From positions 1 through 64,000 of the forward strand of contig CAYOBN010000004.1 in assembly GCA_964402175.1 (NCBI GenBank): DNA of 64,000 nucleotides, read 5' to 3'. The position numbers and the translations under genes are program-made. The stretch is from JAWKUK01 sp964402175 (lineage in GTDB: Bacteria; Planctomycetota; UBA1135; GCA-002686595). The notes under the pieces were generated by a model. It searched no databases and was not told where the DNA came from. It was given only the letters and a program-made list of their open reading frames with translations. Shown here one piece after another: positions 35,051 through 44,450 of the stretch (the first letter of the stretch is position 1; every line of letters begins with the position of its first letter).

Positions 35051-36649
35051 TCAGCGAGTCCGCGGGTCCTCGGTCCAAAGGGGATGGATGAAGTACGGAG
35101 AGGTGCGAGCGTCCAGCTCGAGCAGCGGTCGAGCGAATCGGATCCGGTTCAGCTCGGCGTGCAGCTCGTCGACGCTGCGGACGCGATAGAAGACGGGCTT
35201 CCACTCTGGATCGACGTAGCTCCCGTAACCCACGACGTGCTCGCGGAATGCGCGGCGATGCGCGTCGAGGTACCAACCCTCTTCGTTCGCCCCGTGGGGC
35301 CAGCCGAGCTCGCCATTGCGCAAGAGCACCGGGACACGCGACTCGCCGTAGGCATAACACGTGTAGAGCGAGTCGAAGATGCCCTTCACTTCGGCTTTTG
35401 TCAGCTCGCGGGTGGGGACCTCGGAGAGCTGCCTGCCGCCGTGGACTGCGAGCAGCGCGAGCGCCGCGGTCCCGATCAGGGCGGGCACGGCTCGATGCGA
35501 GCGGGCGAGTGTGAACAGACCGCCCGTCACAGCCACCGTCAGCGCAAACGGGAAGTACGCGCTGATCCCCGGGTGCGCAAAGTAGTCCTTGCCGCCGAGG
35601 TTCGAGATCCGCCACAGGAAGAGGGAGTAGACGACCGCGGTCGGCGCGAGAATCGCAGCCATGGCGAACCATTGCTCACGGCTTGCGCGGGCCTGTGAGC
35701 GCCACGCCCGCAGCGCAAACACCGCAGCGGTCAGGAGCCCCAGCACGCTCGCGGCATCGATCGCAACGCCGTGCCGCAGTGGCAAGTGAGTCAGCCCGCT
35801 CAGCCAGCTCACGCCGCCGAAGCCTTGGACGCGGAACTCCTGTCGTTGCTCGTCGGCGAAGCGCCCGCTGGTGACATCGAAGAAGAGCGCGACCGCGACC
35901 GCCGCGGGCAGCAGCAGCACGAGCGCTCGGAACCAGTTCGGCCAGGCCGAGAATGGAGCCTTCGACTCCGAGCGCGGCCGGGTGAGGCACCACAGGGCGC
36001 TCGCAGTGACGACACACAGGGTGAAGAGCGCGACGCTCGTCACGGAGAACGCGACGAGGTACGCGGCTGCCCCAGCGGCGACGGTCGCGCTCGCTCCGCG
36101 CCATGCGCCCAGCACATCGGTGCCGCTCACTGCGAAGCGCAGCACCGGGTAGAGCAGCCAGAGGCTCAGGGCCAGCGGGACCTGGAACGAGCCGATACCG
36201 GTGATCGCCATCATCTTCGTCGGCTGCAGCGCCAGCACCTGTGCGGCGAGGAAGAAGGCCGGGAAGTGGCGCGCGCCGAGGGGCACGAAGCAGCGCACTA
36301 GCGCGAACAGCGCGCCTACGAGCGCGATGCCGGAGAGGGCGTAGCAGACCGTCGAGTATGCCGAGTGGACATCGACCAAGTGGCGCCAGCCGAAGAGGGG
36401 GCCGCACAGCGTCCGGAAGACCTCGAACCCGTAGCCGATGAAGTAGTTGTCGAGGATCCTTGCACCGATGTAATTCCCGTAGTCGGGCAGGGGCCACGAC
36501 CGGCCGGGGCTCAGCTTGTTGACGTCGTCGCCGTACATGTAGAGCCGATCCCAGTGGCTCAGGGCGAGGACGAGCGCCCCCAGACCCACCGCGAGCGCGA
36601 GTCGGGCGGAGTTCGACCTGGAGCGAGGGTGAAGCGACGGTGACGTCAT
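35051..36649 (-). CDS. Polytopic membrane protein, GT-C-like, hypothetical
   Basis: A 532-aa integral membrane protein with about 10 to 12 predicted helices and a soluble C-terminal stretch of about 130 residues. Just after the first helix there is an acidic loop with MYGDDVNKL; acidic pairs in the first external loop are the hallmark of GT-C glycosyltransferases, so a lipid-phosphate-sugar transferase is possible. I could not assign a family, and the call is a hint only. It sits 12 bases upstream of an SGNH protein and is divergent from a second SGNH protein, which suggests a cell-envelope sugar or lipid modification locus. The start at 36649 precedes a short basic N-terminus. Confidence 0.7.
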   Translation of the reverse strand: MTSPSLHPRSRSNSARLALAVGLGALVLALSHWDRLYMYGDDVNKLSPGRSWPLPDYGNYIGARILDNYFIGYGFEVFRTLCGPLFGWRHLVDVHSAYSTVCYALSGIALVGALFALVRCFVPLGARHFPAFFLAAQVLALQPTKMMAITGIGSFQVPLALSLWLLYPVLRFAVSGTDVLGAWRGASATVAAGAAAYLVAFSVTSVALFTLCVVTASALWCLTRPRSESKAPFSAWPNWFRALVLLLPAAVAVALFFDVTSGRFADEQRQEFRVQGFGGVSWLSGLTHLPLRHGVAIDAASVLGLLTAAVFALRAWRSQARASREQWFAMAAILAPTAVVYSLFLWRISNLGGKDYFAHPGISAYFPFALTVAVTGGLFTLARSHRAVPALIGTAALALLAVHGGRQLSEVPTRELTKAEVKGIFDSLYTCYAYGESRVPVLLRNGELGWPHGANEEGWYLDAHRRAFREHVVGYGSYVDPEWKPVFYRVRSVDELHAELNRIRFARPLLELDARTSPYFIHPLWTEDPRTR

Positions 36650-36789
36650 CGGAGCAGGTGGGACGCGCCGCGACAGCGGAGCGCGGGCAGCCAGACTCCC
36701 AAGTGTGCCACATCGGCGAGCGCGCTGGCGGGTAGTCCCGGATGCTAGCCTAGGGTCCACTGCTGCCTGGCCGTCGCTCTCGAATCAGG
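36650..36789. promoter_or_regulatory. Divergent promoter region of the SGNH locus
   Basis: The 140 bp between the divergent membrane-protein and SGNH hydrolase genes must hold both promoters. No -35/-10 pair or operator could be assigned with confidence. Confidence 0.3.
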
Positions 36790-38439
36790 ATGCCCCGCCT
36801 CCTCCGCCTCTCTGCCCTCGCGTTCCTCTTGTTGCTCGCTCTGCTGGCCGCCCTCGAAGGAGGGCTGCGCATCGCAGGTGCTGACCTCTACCGGCGCACG
36901 AGCATTCTCGAGTACCAGGAGGTCTATCCCCCCGCGCTGCACCTCGACCAGCGCCCGGATGGCCTCGTCATTCGACGCCCGCGGGATCCGCGTATCCACT
37001 GGACCGCTGTCCCGGCCCGCAAAGAGCCCGGAACGCTGCGGGTCGTGTGTTTCGGGGCCTCTGCCGTCGCGGGGCTGGGATACAGCCCGAACGTCACGTT
37101 CCCGCGCCAGCTCGAGGACCTCTTCGCCGAGGGGTATCCGGGACGGAACATCGAGGTCTTGAACCTCGGCGTCGTCGCCACCGCTGCGAAGCAGATCCGG
37201 ATCCTCGTCGAAGATACGCTGCGTTACATCGATGCCGACGCTGCGGTGCTCTGGTGTGGCAGCAACGAGTACCTCGCGGTCCACGCAGAGAAGTTCGCCG
37301 CCCTCGACGCGACTTGGAGCGACAACGCGCTGCGTCGCCTCTCGAAGCTCTACCTCTACCGTGCGATCTTGCGCGCGGTCAAAGGTCCGCCGTCCCTCTC
37401 GGATCTGCCCGATCGCAACGAAACGCAGGATCGCGAGGAGCGCCTCACACAGTCGAAGATCATCGAGCGCATCGCGATCACTCCCGAGGACTGTGACGCT
37501 GCGATGGCCGCGTTCCAGGCCGAGCTCGAGGGCATCGTCGCTGCGGCGCGCGCGGCTGGAGTTCCCCTGCTCCTCTGCGGCGAGGGCGTCAACGATGAGT
37601 GGGTCGGCCGCGAGGGCTTACCGAAGGACTGGATGGCGCAGCTCGAAGGCGCTCCGACGATGGCCAGCGACGCCCTCGTCGCGCTCGAAACGCTGCTCGC
37701 AAAGCCAGACCTGAAGCCGCTCGCGCGTTGGGAGGCGCTCGTGCGCCGCGCGACGGCGAAGGACCTCATGGGAGACTCGGAGGGCGCGCGGATCGACTGG
37801 CGTGAGGCCTGCAACATCGACCCCCACCAACGCCGCTCGACGGACGCCCATCGCGCTGCGGCGCGCCGGGCCGCCGTCGGCGACGGCGTCGCGTACCTCG
37901 ATGGCGATGCGGTCTTGAGAGCCGACCACCCCCAGGGACGGATCGGCTTCGACTACTTCTACGATTACGCCCACCTGTCTCCCCGTGGCGCCGCCGTCGT
38001 GGCGACGGCGGTCTTCGATGCCCTTCAGGCGCTGCCCGGTGTGCCCCGGGCGACAACGGCGCTCGAGCGCGGCCCGGACGGTGTGCCGCGTCGGCTCGCC
38101 GAGCGCCTCGAGCGCATCGCCGCCGCAGAGGTCGACTTCGCTGACGCCGGGGAGTTCATCGGCTTCTGTTTCGACCGGAGCGAGCTCACGTCCACAGACC
38201 TCTGGAAGTACGACAACACCGTTCTGGCCCTCGATGGCTTGATCTCCGCCGAGCCCCAGAACTGGCGCGCGTTGGCCTTCCGGGGCAACGCGCAGAGCTA
38301 CCTGTCCTCGTTCGGGCGCGGCGAAGCCGCCCGGCGGGATTGGGAGGCCGCGCTCTCCGCCTGCGACGATACCGCCGCCGCGGAGGCCCTGCGTCAGAAC
38401 CTCGCGCGGCTCGCGCTGTGGCGTCCTGCCGGGCGCTGA
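36790..38439 (+). CDS. SGNH/GDSL hydrolase with TPR-like tail
   Basis: A 549-aa exported protein. The N-terminal helix (about residues 5-22) is a signal peptide or anchor. The SGNH fold follows: FGASAVAG with the nucleophile Ser91, then a GxN block as CGSNEYL, and DYAHLSPRG supplying the Asp-His pair. The spacing of the nucleophile, the oxyanion Asn and the DxxH match the family. The final part, after about residue 450, reads as helical repeats (WRALAFRGNAQSYLS, RRDWEAALSAC) like a TPR. These SGNH-TPR fusions recur in planctomycetes with unknown substrates. Its divergent partner is the polytopic membrane protein. Confidence 0.8.
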   Translation: MPRLLRLSALAFLLLLALLAALEGGLRIAGADLYRRTSILEYQEVYPPALHLDQRPDGLVIRRPRDPRIHWTAVPARKEPGTLRVVCFGASAVAGLGYSPNVTFPRQLEDLFAEGYPGRNIEVLNLGVVATAAKQIRILVEDTLRYIDADAAVLWCGSNEYLAVHAEKFAALDATWSDNALRRLSKLYLYRAILRAVKGPPSLSDLPDRNETQDREERLTQSKIIERIAITPEDCDAAMAAFQAELEGIVAAARAAGVPLLLCGEGVNDEWVGREGLPKDWMAQLEGAPTMASDALVALETLLAKPDLKPLARWEALVRRATAKDLMGDSEGARIDWREACNIDPHQRRSTDAHRAAARRAAVGDGVAYLDGDAVLRADHPQGRIGFDYFYDYAHLSPRGAAVVATAVFDALQALPGVPRATTALERGPDGVPRRLAERLERIAAAEVDFADAGEFIGFCFDRSELTSTDLWKYDNTVLALDGLISAEPQNWRALAFRGNAQSYLSSFGRGEAARRDWEAALSACDDTAAAEALRQNLARLALWRPAGR

Positions 38440-38470
38440 GCGCAGCGAGCGCCTATCATCGGCGGCCCCG

Positions 38471-41056
38471 ATGCCGATCCAACCTGAAGTCCTGGCCCCC
38501 GCTGGCTCCCCCGCAGCGCTCCGCGCCGCCCTCGCCCACGGCGCCGACGCGGTCTACTTCGGCCTCTCGGATGGCTTCAACGCCCGAGCGCGTGCGGCGA
38601 ACTTCGGCCTGGACGACCTGCCCGCCATCGCAGCGCAGATCCACCGAGCCGGCGCGCGCGCGTACCTGACGCTCAACACGCTGATCTTCGAGCCCGAGCT
38701 CCCAGCGCTCGAGCGAGTGCTGCGCGCCGTCGCAGCGGCCGGCATCGACGCGCTCATCGTCCAGGACCCCGCGGTTTGCCTCCTGGCGCGCGCGATCGCG
38801 CCCACGCTCGAGCTGCACGCCAGCACGCAGATGACGATCGCGGAGCCGTCCGCCGCGCCGTTCGCCGCGGGGCTCGGTGTCACGCGGATCGTCGTCCCGC
38901 GCGAGCTCTCGGTCGACGAGATCCGCGCCTTCCGTGCCGGCACCGAGCTGGAGCTCGAAGTCTTCGTGCACGGCGCTCTGTGCGTTTCGTGGAGCGGACA
39001 ATGTCTGACGAGCGAAGCGTGGGGCGGGCGCTCCGCCAACCGCGGGCAATGTGCGCAGAGCTGCCGAATGCCTTACGACCTCGTCCTCGACGGCGAGCTG
39101 CGCCCGCTCGGTGATGTCAGCTACCTCTTGAGCCCGAAGGACCTCGCGGGCGCTCGAGCGGTGCCCGACCTCTTGGCGATCGGCGTCCACGGGCTCAAGA
39201 TCGAAGGGCGGCAGAAGGGCCCGCAGTACGTCGCAACCGCGACCGGCGGCTATCGCCGGTGGCTCGATGCGCTCGCCCGCGGCGAGGACGAACAGCGCGC
39301 CGGGCAACAGCTCGCGCGCGACCTCCTGGCGATGTCGCTCGCGTACAGTCGAGGCTTCAGCGATGGATTCCTCGGCGGCAGCGACCACCAGACACTCGTC
39401 GAGGGACGCTTCCCGAAACACCGCGGTGTGTACCTGGGGACGGTGACCAAGGTCGGAGTCGGGCACGTCGTCGTAAGGCCCGATGCGGAGGGACGCCCAT
39501 GGACGGGTGCGCTCGCCCTCGATCGGCGCCCGAACGCGCCGGCGGGTGAGCGCAGCTCCAAGCTGCCGGAGGTCGGTGAACCCGCGCGCCTCGTGCCCAA
39601 ACCGGGAATGGGCGTCGTCTTCGACCAAGGCAACTCGGAGGATCCCCACGAACCGGGCGGCCCGCTCTTCGGCGTCGAAGAGCTGCGCGGTGAATGGCGC
39701 CTTGCGTTCGGGCGTCCCGGGCCCGACCTCGAGCGAGTGCAGCCTGGCGATCGCGTCTTCGTCACGAGCGATCCTGCGCTCGCGGCGCTGGCGCGCGAGG
39801 ACGAACCCGTGCCCACGGGTCGCCTCGCGATCGACCTGGATGTGCACGGGGAATCGGGCGCGCCGCTGCGGGTCACGGTGCGCTGCAGAGAGCACACGCT
39901 GTCTCTGGAGACAGAAGAGGCGCTGCAGCCCGCGCGCAGCGCTGGCCTCGACGCCGCGCACCTCGCCGACAAACTCGGCGCGTTCGGCGGCACACCCTTC
40001 CGGCTCGGCTCGCTCGATACGAGCGGGCTCCAGCCCGGGTTGCACCTCTCACCGTCGGCGTTGAAGACGCTGCGACGGAGCCTCGTCGTGCAGTTGCAGC
40101 CGCGTATCGAGCGCGGTCCCGAGCACCGATTGGACCCGCGGCCTGCTCTGCCGCGCCTGATGGACGAGCTCGCGGTGGCCGCCGATGAGGGCGACTCCGT
40201 CACGCTGATCCCGCTCGTCCGTAACGACGCGCAGCTCGAGGCGGTCGCCCGCGCTGGCCTGCGCGAGGTCGAGCTCGACTGGATGGAGTTCGTCGGCCTG
40301 GGGCGTGCCGTCCAGCGTGCCCGAGAGGCCGGTTTGATCGTCCACATCGCTACGACGCGCATCGGGAAACCCGGCGAAGAGGCGCTGCTGGATCGCATTC
40401 TGCGCCTCGAGCCCGACGGCGTCCTCGTGCGCCATTTCGGCGCGCTCATGCGCTGCGTCGCTGCACGTCGCGACGGCGCGCGCTTCGCCTTGCACGGGGA
40501 TTTCTCGCTCAACGTCACGAACTCCCTGACGGCCCGCCACCTCCTGCGGCTCGGACTCGACACGGTCACGGCATCGTTCGACCTGGACGAGGCCCAGCTC
40601 TTCGGGCTGCTGGAACACCTTCCCCCCGGGCGCTTGGCGATCGTCGCGCATCACCGCATTCCGACCTTTCACACCGAGCACTGCGTCTATTCGCACCTCT
40701 TGTCGAACGGCAGGGACCACCGCTCCTGCGGTCGGCCGTGCGAGCGACACACCGTCGCTCTGCGGGACCACGTCGGCCGCGAGCACCCCGTCATCGTCGA
40801 CGTCGGCTGTCGCAACACGGTCTTCCACCACGCGCCGCAGCAGAGCGCACCGTGGGTCGCACGCGCGGTTGCGTCAGGGGTCCGGCGTGTCCGCGTCGAG
40901 TTCGTCCGCGAGGAGCAACGCGAGGTCGCAGAGGTCCTCGCCGCGTGGCGCGGGCTGCTCTCGGGCACAGTGAACGCCGAGGAGCTGCAGCGACGCACGG
41001 GAGCCGAAGGCCGATTCGGTGTCACGGTCGGCGGTGCGAAGCTCCTGACGAAGTAA
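38471..41056 (+). CDS. Peptidase U32 family protein (RNA hydroxylation type)
   Basis: An 861-aa U32 protein with DUF3656-like insert. The N-terminal TIM-barrel begins EVLAPAGSPAALRAALAHGADAVYFGL and carries the U32 signature EVFVHGALCVSWSGQCLTS, then a Cys cluster (RGQCAQSCRMPY). The second half has HGDFSLNVTNSLTA and a further cysteine cluster, HCVYSH through CGRPCERH and DVGCRN. In E. coli, RlhA and TrhP of this family add hydroxyls to 23S rRNA C2501 and tRNA U34, with prephenate as source in some cases; the long bipartite form here resembles RlhA but is longer than its about 650 aa. I infer RNA modification rather than proteolysis. The start is the first ATG after a 31-bp gap. Confidence 0.87.
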   Translation: MPIQPEVLAPAGSPAALRAALAHGADAVYFGLSDGFNARARAANFGLDDLPAIAAQIHRAGARAYLTLNTLIFEPELPALERVLRAVAAAGIDALIVQDPAVCLLARAIAPTLELHASTQMTIAEPSAAPFAAGLGVTRIVVPRELSVDEIRAFRAGTELELEVFVHGALCVSWSGQCLTSEAWGGRSANRGQCAQSCRMPYDLVLDGELRPLGDVSYLLSPKDLAGARAVPDLLAIGVHGLKIEGRQKGPQYVATATGGYRRWLDALARGEDEQRAGQQLARDLLAMSLAYSRGFSDGFLGGSDHQTLVEGRFPKHRGVYLGTVTKVGVGHVVVRPDAEGRPWTGALALDRRPNAPAGERSSKLPEVGEPARLVPKPGMGVVFDQGNSEDPHEPGGPLFGVEELRGEWRLAFGRPGPDLERVQPGDRVFVTSDPALAALAREDEPVPTGRLAIDLDVHGESGAPLRVTVRCREHTLSLETEEALQPARSAGLDAAHLADKLGAFGGTPFRLGSLDTSGLQPGLHLSPSALKTLRRSLVVQLQPRIERGPEHRLDPRPALPRLMDELAVAADEGDSVTLIPLVRNDAQLEAVARAGLREVELDWMEFVGLGRAVQRAREAGLIVHIATTRIGKPGEEALLDRILRLEPDGVLVRHFGALMRCVAARRDGARFALHGDFSLNVTNSLTARHLLRLGLDTVTASFDLDEAQLFGLLEHLPPGRLAIVAHHRIPTFHTEHCVYSHLLSNGRDHRSCGRPCERHTVALRDHVGREHPVIVDVGCRNTVFHHAPQQSAPWVARAVASGVRRVRVEFVREEQREVAEVLAAWRGLLSGTVNAEELQRRTGAEGRFGVTVGGAKLLTK

Positions 41057-41106
41057 CCGTCGCTCCGGGCGCTCCGAGCCGAGGGTCGCGTAGACTGCTC
41101 GGCAGT

Positions 41107-42174
41107 ATGACCAGCACACCCTCCGCTCCGGTCGCGGCCTACGCCGCGCAGAGTCCGACGTCGGGCCTCTCCAGGACGACCATCGCGCGCCGCACGCCGC
41201 TCGCGAAAGACGTCCAGATCGAAGTCCTCTTCTGCGGGATCTGCCACTCCGACCTGCACCAAGCCCGCAACGAGTGGCAGTCCGTCATGCCGACGGTCTA
41301 CCCGTGTGTCCCGGGTCACGAGATCGTCGGCCGCGTCACCCATGTCGGCGCAGGCGTGACGCGCCACCGGATCGGAGACCTGGTCGCAGTCGGCTGCATG
41401 GTCGATTCCTGCCGCGAGTGTGCGTCCTGTCACGACGGCGAAGAGCAGTTCTGCACCAAGCCCGCGACGTTCACCTACAACGGCCCCGACGAACATCTGG
41501 GCGGCGTGACCTACGGCGGCTACTCGAAGGCGATCGTGGTCGACGAGGCCTTCGTACTGAAGGTCCCCGCGGGCCTCGATCCCGCGGGCGCAGCGCCGCT
41601 CGTCTGCGCGGGCATCACGACGTACTCACCCCTGCGCCGCTGGAACGTGCAGGCCGGCCAGAAGGTCGGCGTCGTCGGCCTCGGCGGCCTCGGGCACATG
41701 GGCGTCAAGTTCGCGCGCGCCTTCGGCGCCCACGTCGTCGTGTTCACGACGTCGCCCAAGAAGGTCGAAGACGCGTTGCGACTCGGAGCGCACGAGGTCG
41801 TCGTTTCGACCGACGCCGCAGCGCTCGCTCCGCACGCCGGTTCGTTCGACTTCATCCTCGACACGGTGTCGGCGGATCACGACGTCAACGTGTACCTGGA
41901 CCTCCTGAAGCGCGACGGCACCATGACGCTGGTGGGCGCACCCGACAACCCCACTCCGGTCAGCGCCTTCCGTCTATTGTTCGGTCGACGCCGCCTCGCG
42001 GGCTCGCTCATCGGCGGCATCCGCGAGACGCAGGAGATGCTCGATTTCTGCGGCCAGCACGGCATTACGGCCGACATCGAGCGCATCCCCGTCCAGAAGA
42101 TCGACGAGGCCTACGACCGCCTTGTGAAGGGTGACGTGAAGTACCGCTTCGTGATCGATATGGCGAGCCTGTGA
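41107..42174 (+). CDS. Zinc-dependent NAD(P) alcohol dehydrogenase, YahK/CAD type
   Basis: A 355-aa cinnamyl-alcohol-dehydrogenase-type enzyme that interconverts aldehydes and alcohols. The catalytic-zinc motif is FCGICHSDLH (Cys46) with His71 in PGHE. Structural zinc is bound by the cluster CRECASC plus Cys116 (Cys102, 105, 108, 116). The Rossmann motif GLGGLGHMGVKFA and the C-terminal RFVID complete the family pattern. All metal ligands are intact. It closely resembles YahK-like aldehyde reductases; NADPH use is likely by family but not provable here. The ATG at 41107 sets the usual N-terminus. The gene is convergent with the dioxygenase-like gene, ending ten bases from its stop. Confidence 0.92.
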   Translation: MTSTPSAPVAAYAAQSPTSGLSRTTIARRTPLAKDVQIEVLFCGICHSDLHQARNEWQSVMPTVYPCVPGHEIVGRVTHVGAGVTRHRIGDLVAVGCMVDSCRECASCHDGEEQFCTKPATFTYNGPDEHLGGVTYGGYSKAIVVDEAFVLKVPAGLDPAGAAPLVCAGITTYSPLRRWNVQAGQKVGVVGLGGLGHMGVKFARAFGAHVVVFTTSPKKVEDALRLGAHEVVVSTDAAALAPHAGSFDFILDTVSADHDVNVYLDLLKRDGTMTLVGAPDNPTPVSAFRLLFGRRRLAGSLIGGIRETQEMLDFCGQHGITADIERIPVQKIDEAYDRLVKGDVKYRFVIDMASL

Positions 42175-42184
42175 GCTTGCAGCG

Positions 42185-43123
42185 TCAGGCTGCGCGCGGC
42201 GTCGGGCTCTCCGGCTTGAAGACGGCGACCTGATCCGCGCGCGGCGCGATGTTCTCGTACTTGGCGACGAGCTCGCTCGGCATCGGTGCGCCGTCGCTGC
42301 CGCGGACGAAGTCCCGCAGCGACGTGCCCTCGGGCGCGGAGTCCAGGTTCTGCATGCCACGTCCTGCCGCCAAGTCACCGCTGTGCACGGTGCGCAGGTC
42401 GAGGCTGAAGCGTGTGCGCCCTGTGGTGTTGGGGGCGGTGACGTGCAGCATGGCCCCGGAGAACAGGATCACACCACCCGGTTCACAGACGACGCGGACT
42501 TGGCCGCTCTCGTCGATCGCCTCGGTCGCGCGCGGCTGTTTGCGCGTATCGCTCGAGACTTGCGAAGCGGCCGTCTTCCGCCCGACCGTATTCCAGTCGT
42601 AGTAGTTGAACTCGTGCGAGGAATTGCGGATCGCGACGTCGGTGTAGCGCGGTAGCAGCCCGAGCGAGCTCGGGCCGTCGAAGCGATTCAGCGGCATCCA
42701 CCAATTGAGCTGCGCCATCGGAGCGGCATACCACGTGTCGCGGTGCGCGTGGTGGGCGTAGCCGACGCCGCTCGTGAGGTAACCGTCGCTGGTGACGCCA
42801 CGGAGCCGCGGCACATCCAGGTACGTCTCGTGCAAGTCGCAACCGAACTCTCCGGCGAGCGAACGGACGAGCTCTTTGGTGCGGGGATGGTGGATGAAAC
42901 GTGGTTTCGCTGGCCCGAAGCGCTCCACGAACTGCTCGACCGGTAGCGCGTGCTGCGCCAGCGGCGGATCGTGCGGTTGGAAGGCCTCGCGCAGTTGATC
43001 GAACGCGAAGCGAGCGAGCTCCAAGCTGGCTGCACGCGGGCTGAAGACGAACACCTCGCCAGCGTAGAGGCGTTCACGGCGTTCAGCGTCGGAGAAGGGC
43101 GAGTCGAAGTGCAGCGTCAGCAT
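42185..43123 (-). CDS. Fe(II)/2-oxoglutarate dioxygenase-like protein
   Basis: A 312-aa protein with the facial-triad pattern of 2OG-Fe(II) oxygenases such as the phytanoyl-CoA family. The HxD motif is HHAHRDTWY with His127 and Asp129, the distal histidine is His227 in LFSGAMLHVTAPN, and Arg236 in GRTRFSLDLRTV sits where the 2-oxoglutarate-binding Arg is expected. The fold is a cupin-type beta barrel, and a LNWWMPLN strand precedes the metal site. The substrate is not known. The next gene upstream on the same strand is a lipoprotein 95 bp away, with no obvious link. The start at 43123 gives a compact family-like protein; the longer open frame overlaps the lipoprotein gene. Confidence 0.78.
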   Translation of the reverse strand: MLTLHFDSPFSDAERRERLYAGEVFVFSPRAASLELARFAFDQLREAFQPHDPPLAQHALPVEQFVERFGPAKPRFIHHPRTKELVRSLAGEFGCDLHETYLDVPRLRGVTSDGYLTSGVGYAHHAHRDTWYAAPMAQLNWWMPLNRFDGPSSLGLLPRYTDVAIRNSSHEFNYYDWNTVGRKTAASQVSSDTRKQPRATEAIDESGQVRVVCEPGGVILFSGAMLHVTAPNTTGRTRFSLDLRTVHSGDLAAGRGMQNLDSAPEGTSLRDFVRGSDGAPMPSELVAKYENIAPRADQVAVFKPESPTPRAA

Positions 43124-43218
43124 CGGCCTGTCTTTCAGAGCAGTTCCCCCGAGATCGGCACCGCGCTCGGCTGGGATCGATCCCCTGTCTTCCAGCGCTG
43201 CATCGGAACGGGACCGCT

Positions 43219-44262
43219 TCAGGGCGAGACAGTCACCTTTCCGAACCGCACGGAGACGTGGTGGGCGACGAGCGCAAAGCCCCCCGAGCGCAGGGCATCC
43301 CGCGACTCCTGCACCACATCGAATCCGTCCGCTGCTGGCTCTGGCGCTCCCTTCGGCCAGACCTTGAAGCGGTAGCGCGTGCGCGGGGTCCCGTCGGCAG
43401 CCGGCGGCTCCGTACGGCAAGACGCGCGCACATGGAGCTCCTCCCCTGGCACGAACGGGTACGCCCCGTGGTCGTGCAGCTCGTTGCGGTCGCCGCGGTA
43501 GAACTGCAACGTCGGCGCCACGGCCGGCGAGCCCTTCTTCCAGCGCAACCACGTGATCGCACCGAAGGGCAGGTAACCCCACTTCGGTTGCGCCTCGGGG
43601 AACTTCAGGGGGCCGCCGACGGTGTGGCCACAGAAGCGGAAGACGATCCCGAGTCCGTTGCCGCCCGAGTACGGCCCCGTCTCCTCAGCGACGGCATCGA
43701 CGATCGCGGTGGTCTGGACTTCGTAATCGGTCCACGTCTCGTCGCCGATGACGAAGAGGCGGTCATAGGCAGGCTGAGCGGACTGCAGGCGTCCGTCTGC
43801 GATCGTCCACAGACCGTCGACGCAATGACCGACATCGTTCGGGCGCTGAATGTCCGCCCAATCGAGGCTCAGAGGCAGCGGCGTGCGCCCCGCGACGCGC
43901 TCCAGGGCGACCCTGCGCTCCAGGGTGCTGCCGTCGCGATGGCGGGCGCGCAGGAGCACTTCGTTGAGGCCTGGGCGCAGCGCCGCGAGAGGGATGTCGG
44001 CGTTGAAGTGCCCAGGCCCGCCGAGGCGGCGGAAGCCGAACGGCTCGTGGGAGACCGTCAAGCGCACGGGGCGCCCGCCATTCAGCTCGTACTCCAGCCG
44101 TCGGGCTGTCGTCTCACCCAGCAGGTTGAAGTCGGTTTGCCCGGCGCCCAAGTGTCCCACACGCTGCGCTTCGCCGTACCAGACGTCGAGCGCGAGCGGC
44201 GGCTTGGGTTGCGAGTCACACGCGGCCAGGAGCAGCAGAGGGAGGGCGAACAGCGGACGCAT
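43219..44262 (-). CDS. Lipoprotein with LamG/3-keto-glycosidase-like domain
   Basis: A 347-aa lipoprotein: the signal ends LLLLAAC with Cys15. A beta-rich N-terminal half with repeated strand motifs leads to a concanavalin-like sandwich, in which WTDYEVQTTAIV, GNGLGIVFRF and YPFVPGEELHVRASC are typical of LamG or DUF1080-like (3-keto-disaccharide hydrolase) domains. No catalytic residues were identified. It probably binds or acts on a polysaccharide at the outer membrane or periplasm. The function is not known. It is divergent from the beta-helix gene across a 188-bp region. Confidence 0.65.
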   Translation of the reverse strand: MRPLFALPLLLLAACDSQPKPPLALDVWYGEAQRVGHLGAGQTDFNLLGETTARRLEYELNGGRPVRLTVSHEPFGFRRLGGPGHFNADIPLAALRPGLNEVLLRARHRDGSTLERRVALERVAGRTPLPLSLDWADIQRPNDVGHCVDGLWTIADGRLQSAQPAYDRLFVIGDETWTDYEVQTTAIVDAVAEETGPYSGGNGLGIVFRFCGHTVGGPLKFPEAQPKWGYLPFGAITWLRWKKGSPAVAPTLQFYRGDRNELHDHGAYPFVPGEELHVRASCRTEPPAADGTPRTRYRFKVWPKGAPEPAADGFDVVQESRDALRSGGFALVAHHVSVRFGKVTVSP

Positions 44263-44450
44263 AGGGTGTTCCTCGGCTGGGCAGGCCCGTGCGCTGGACT
44301 CGGCGTCGCCGCCCCCGCATGGCGCGCACCAGTGGAGCAGAACGGGACATCAGCGCCGGCCCTCGAGCGCCATCCCGCCGCGAAGTTCGCCCGGAAACAC
44401 GAAGTTCCTGTGTTCTGTCGCAGCGGGTCCGCTTCAATGGGCGCGCCGCC

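Noticed and set aside
42166..42191. Hairpin AGCCTG / CAGGCT between the alcohol dehydrogenase and dioxygenase-like genes
   Set aside because: Only 6 bp of stem with a 14-nt loop, well within what random GC-rich sequence gives.
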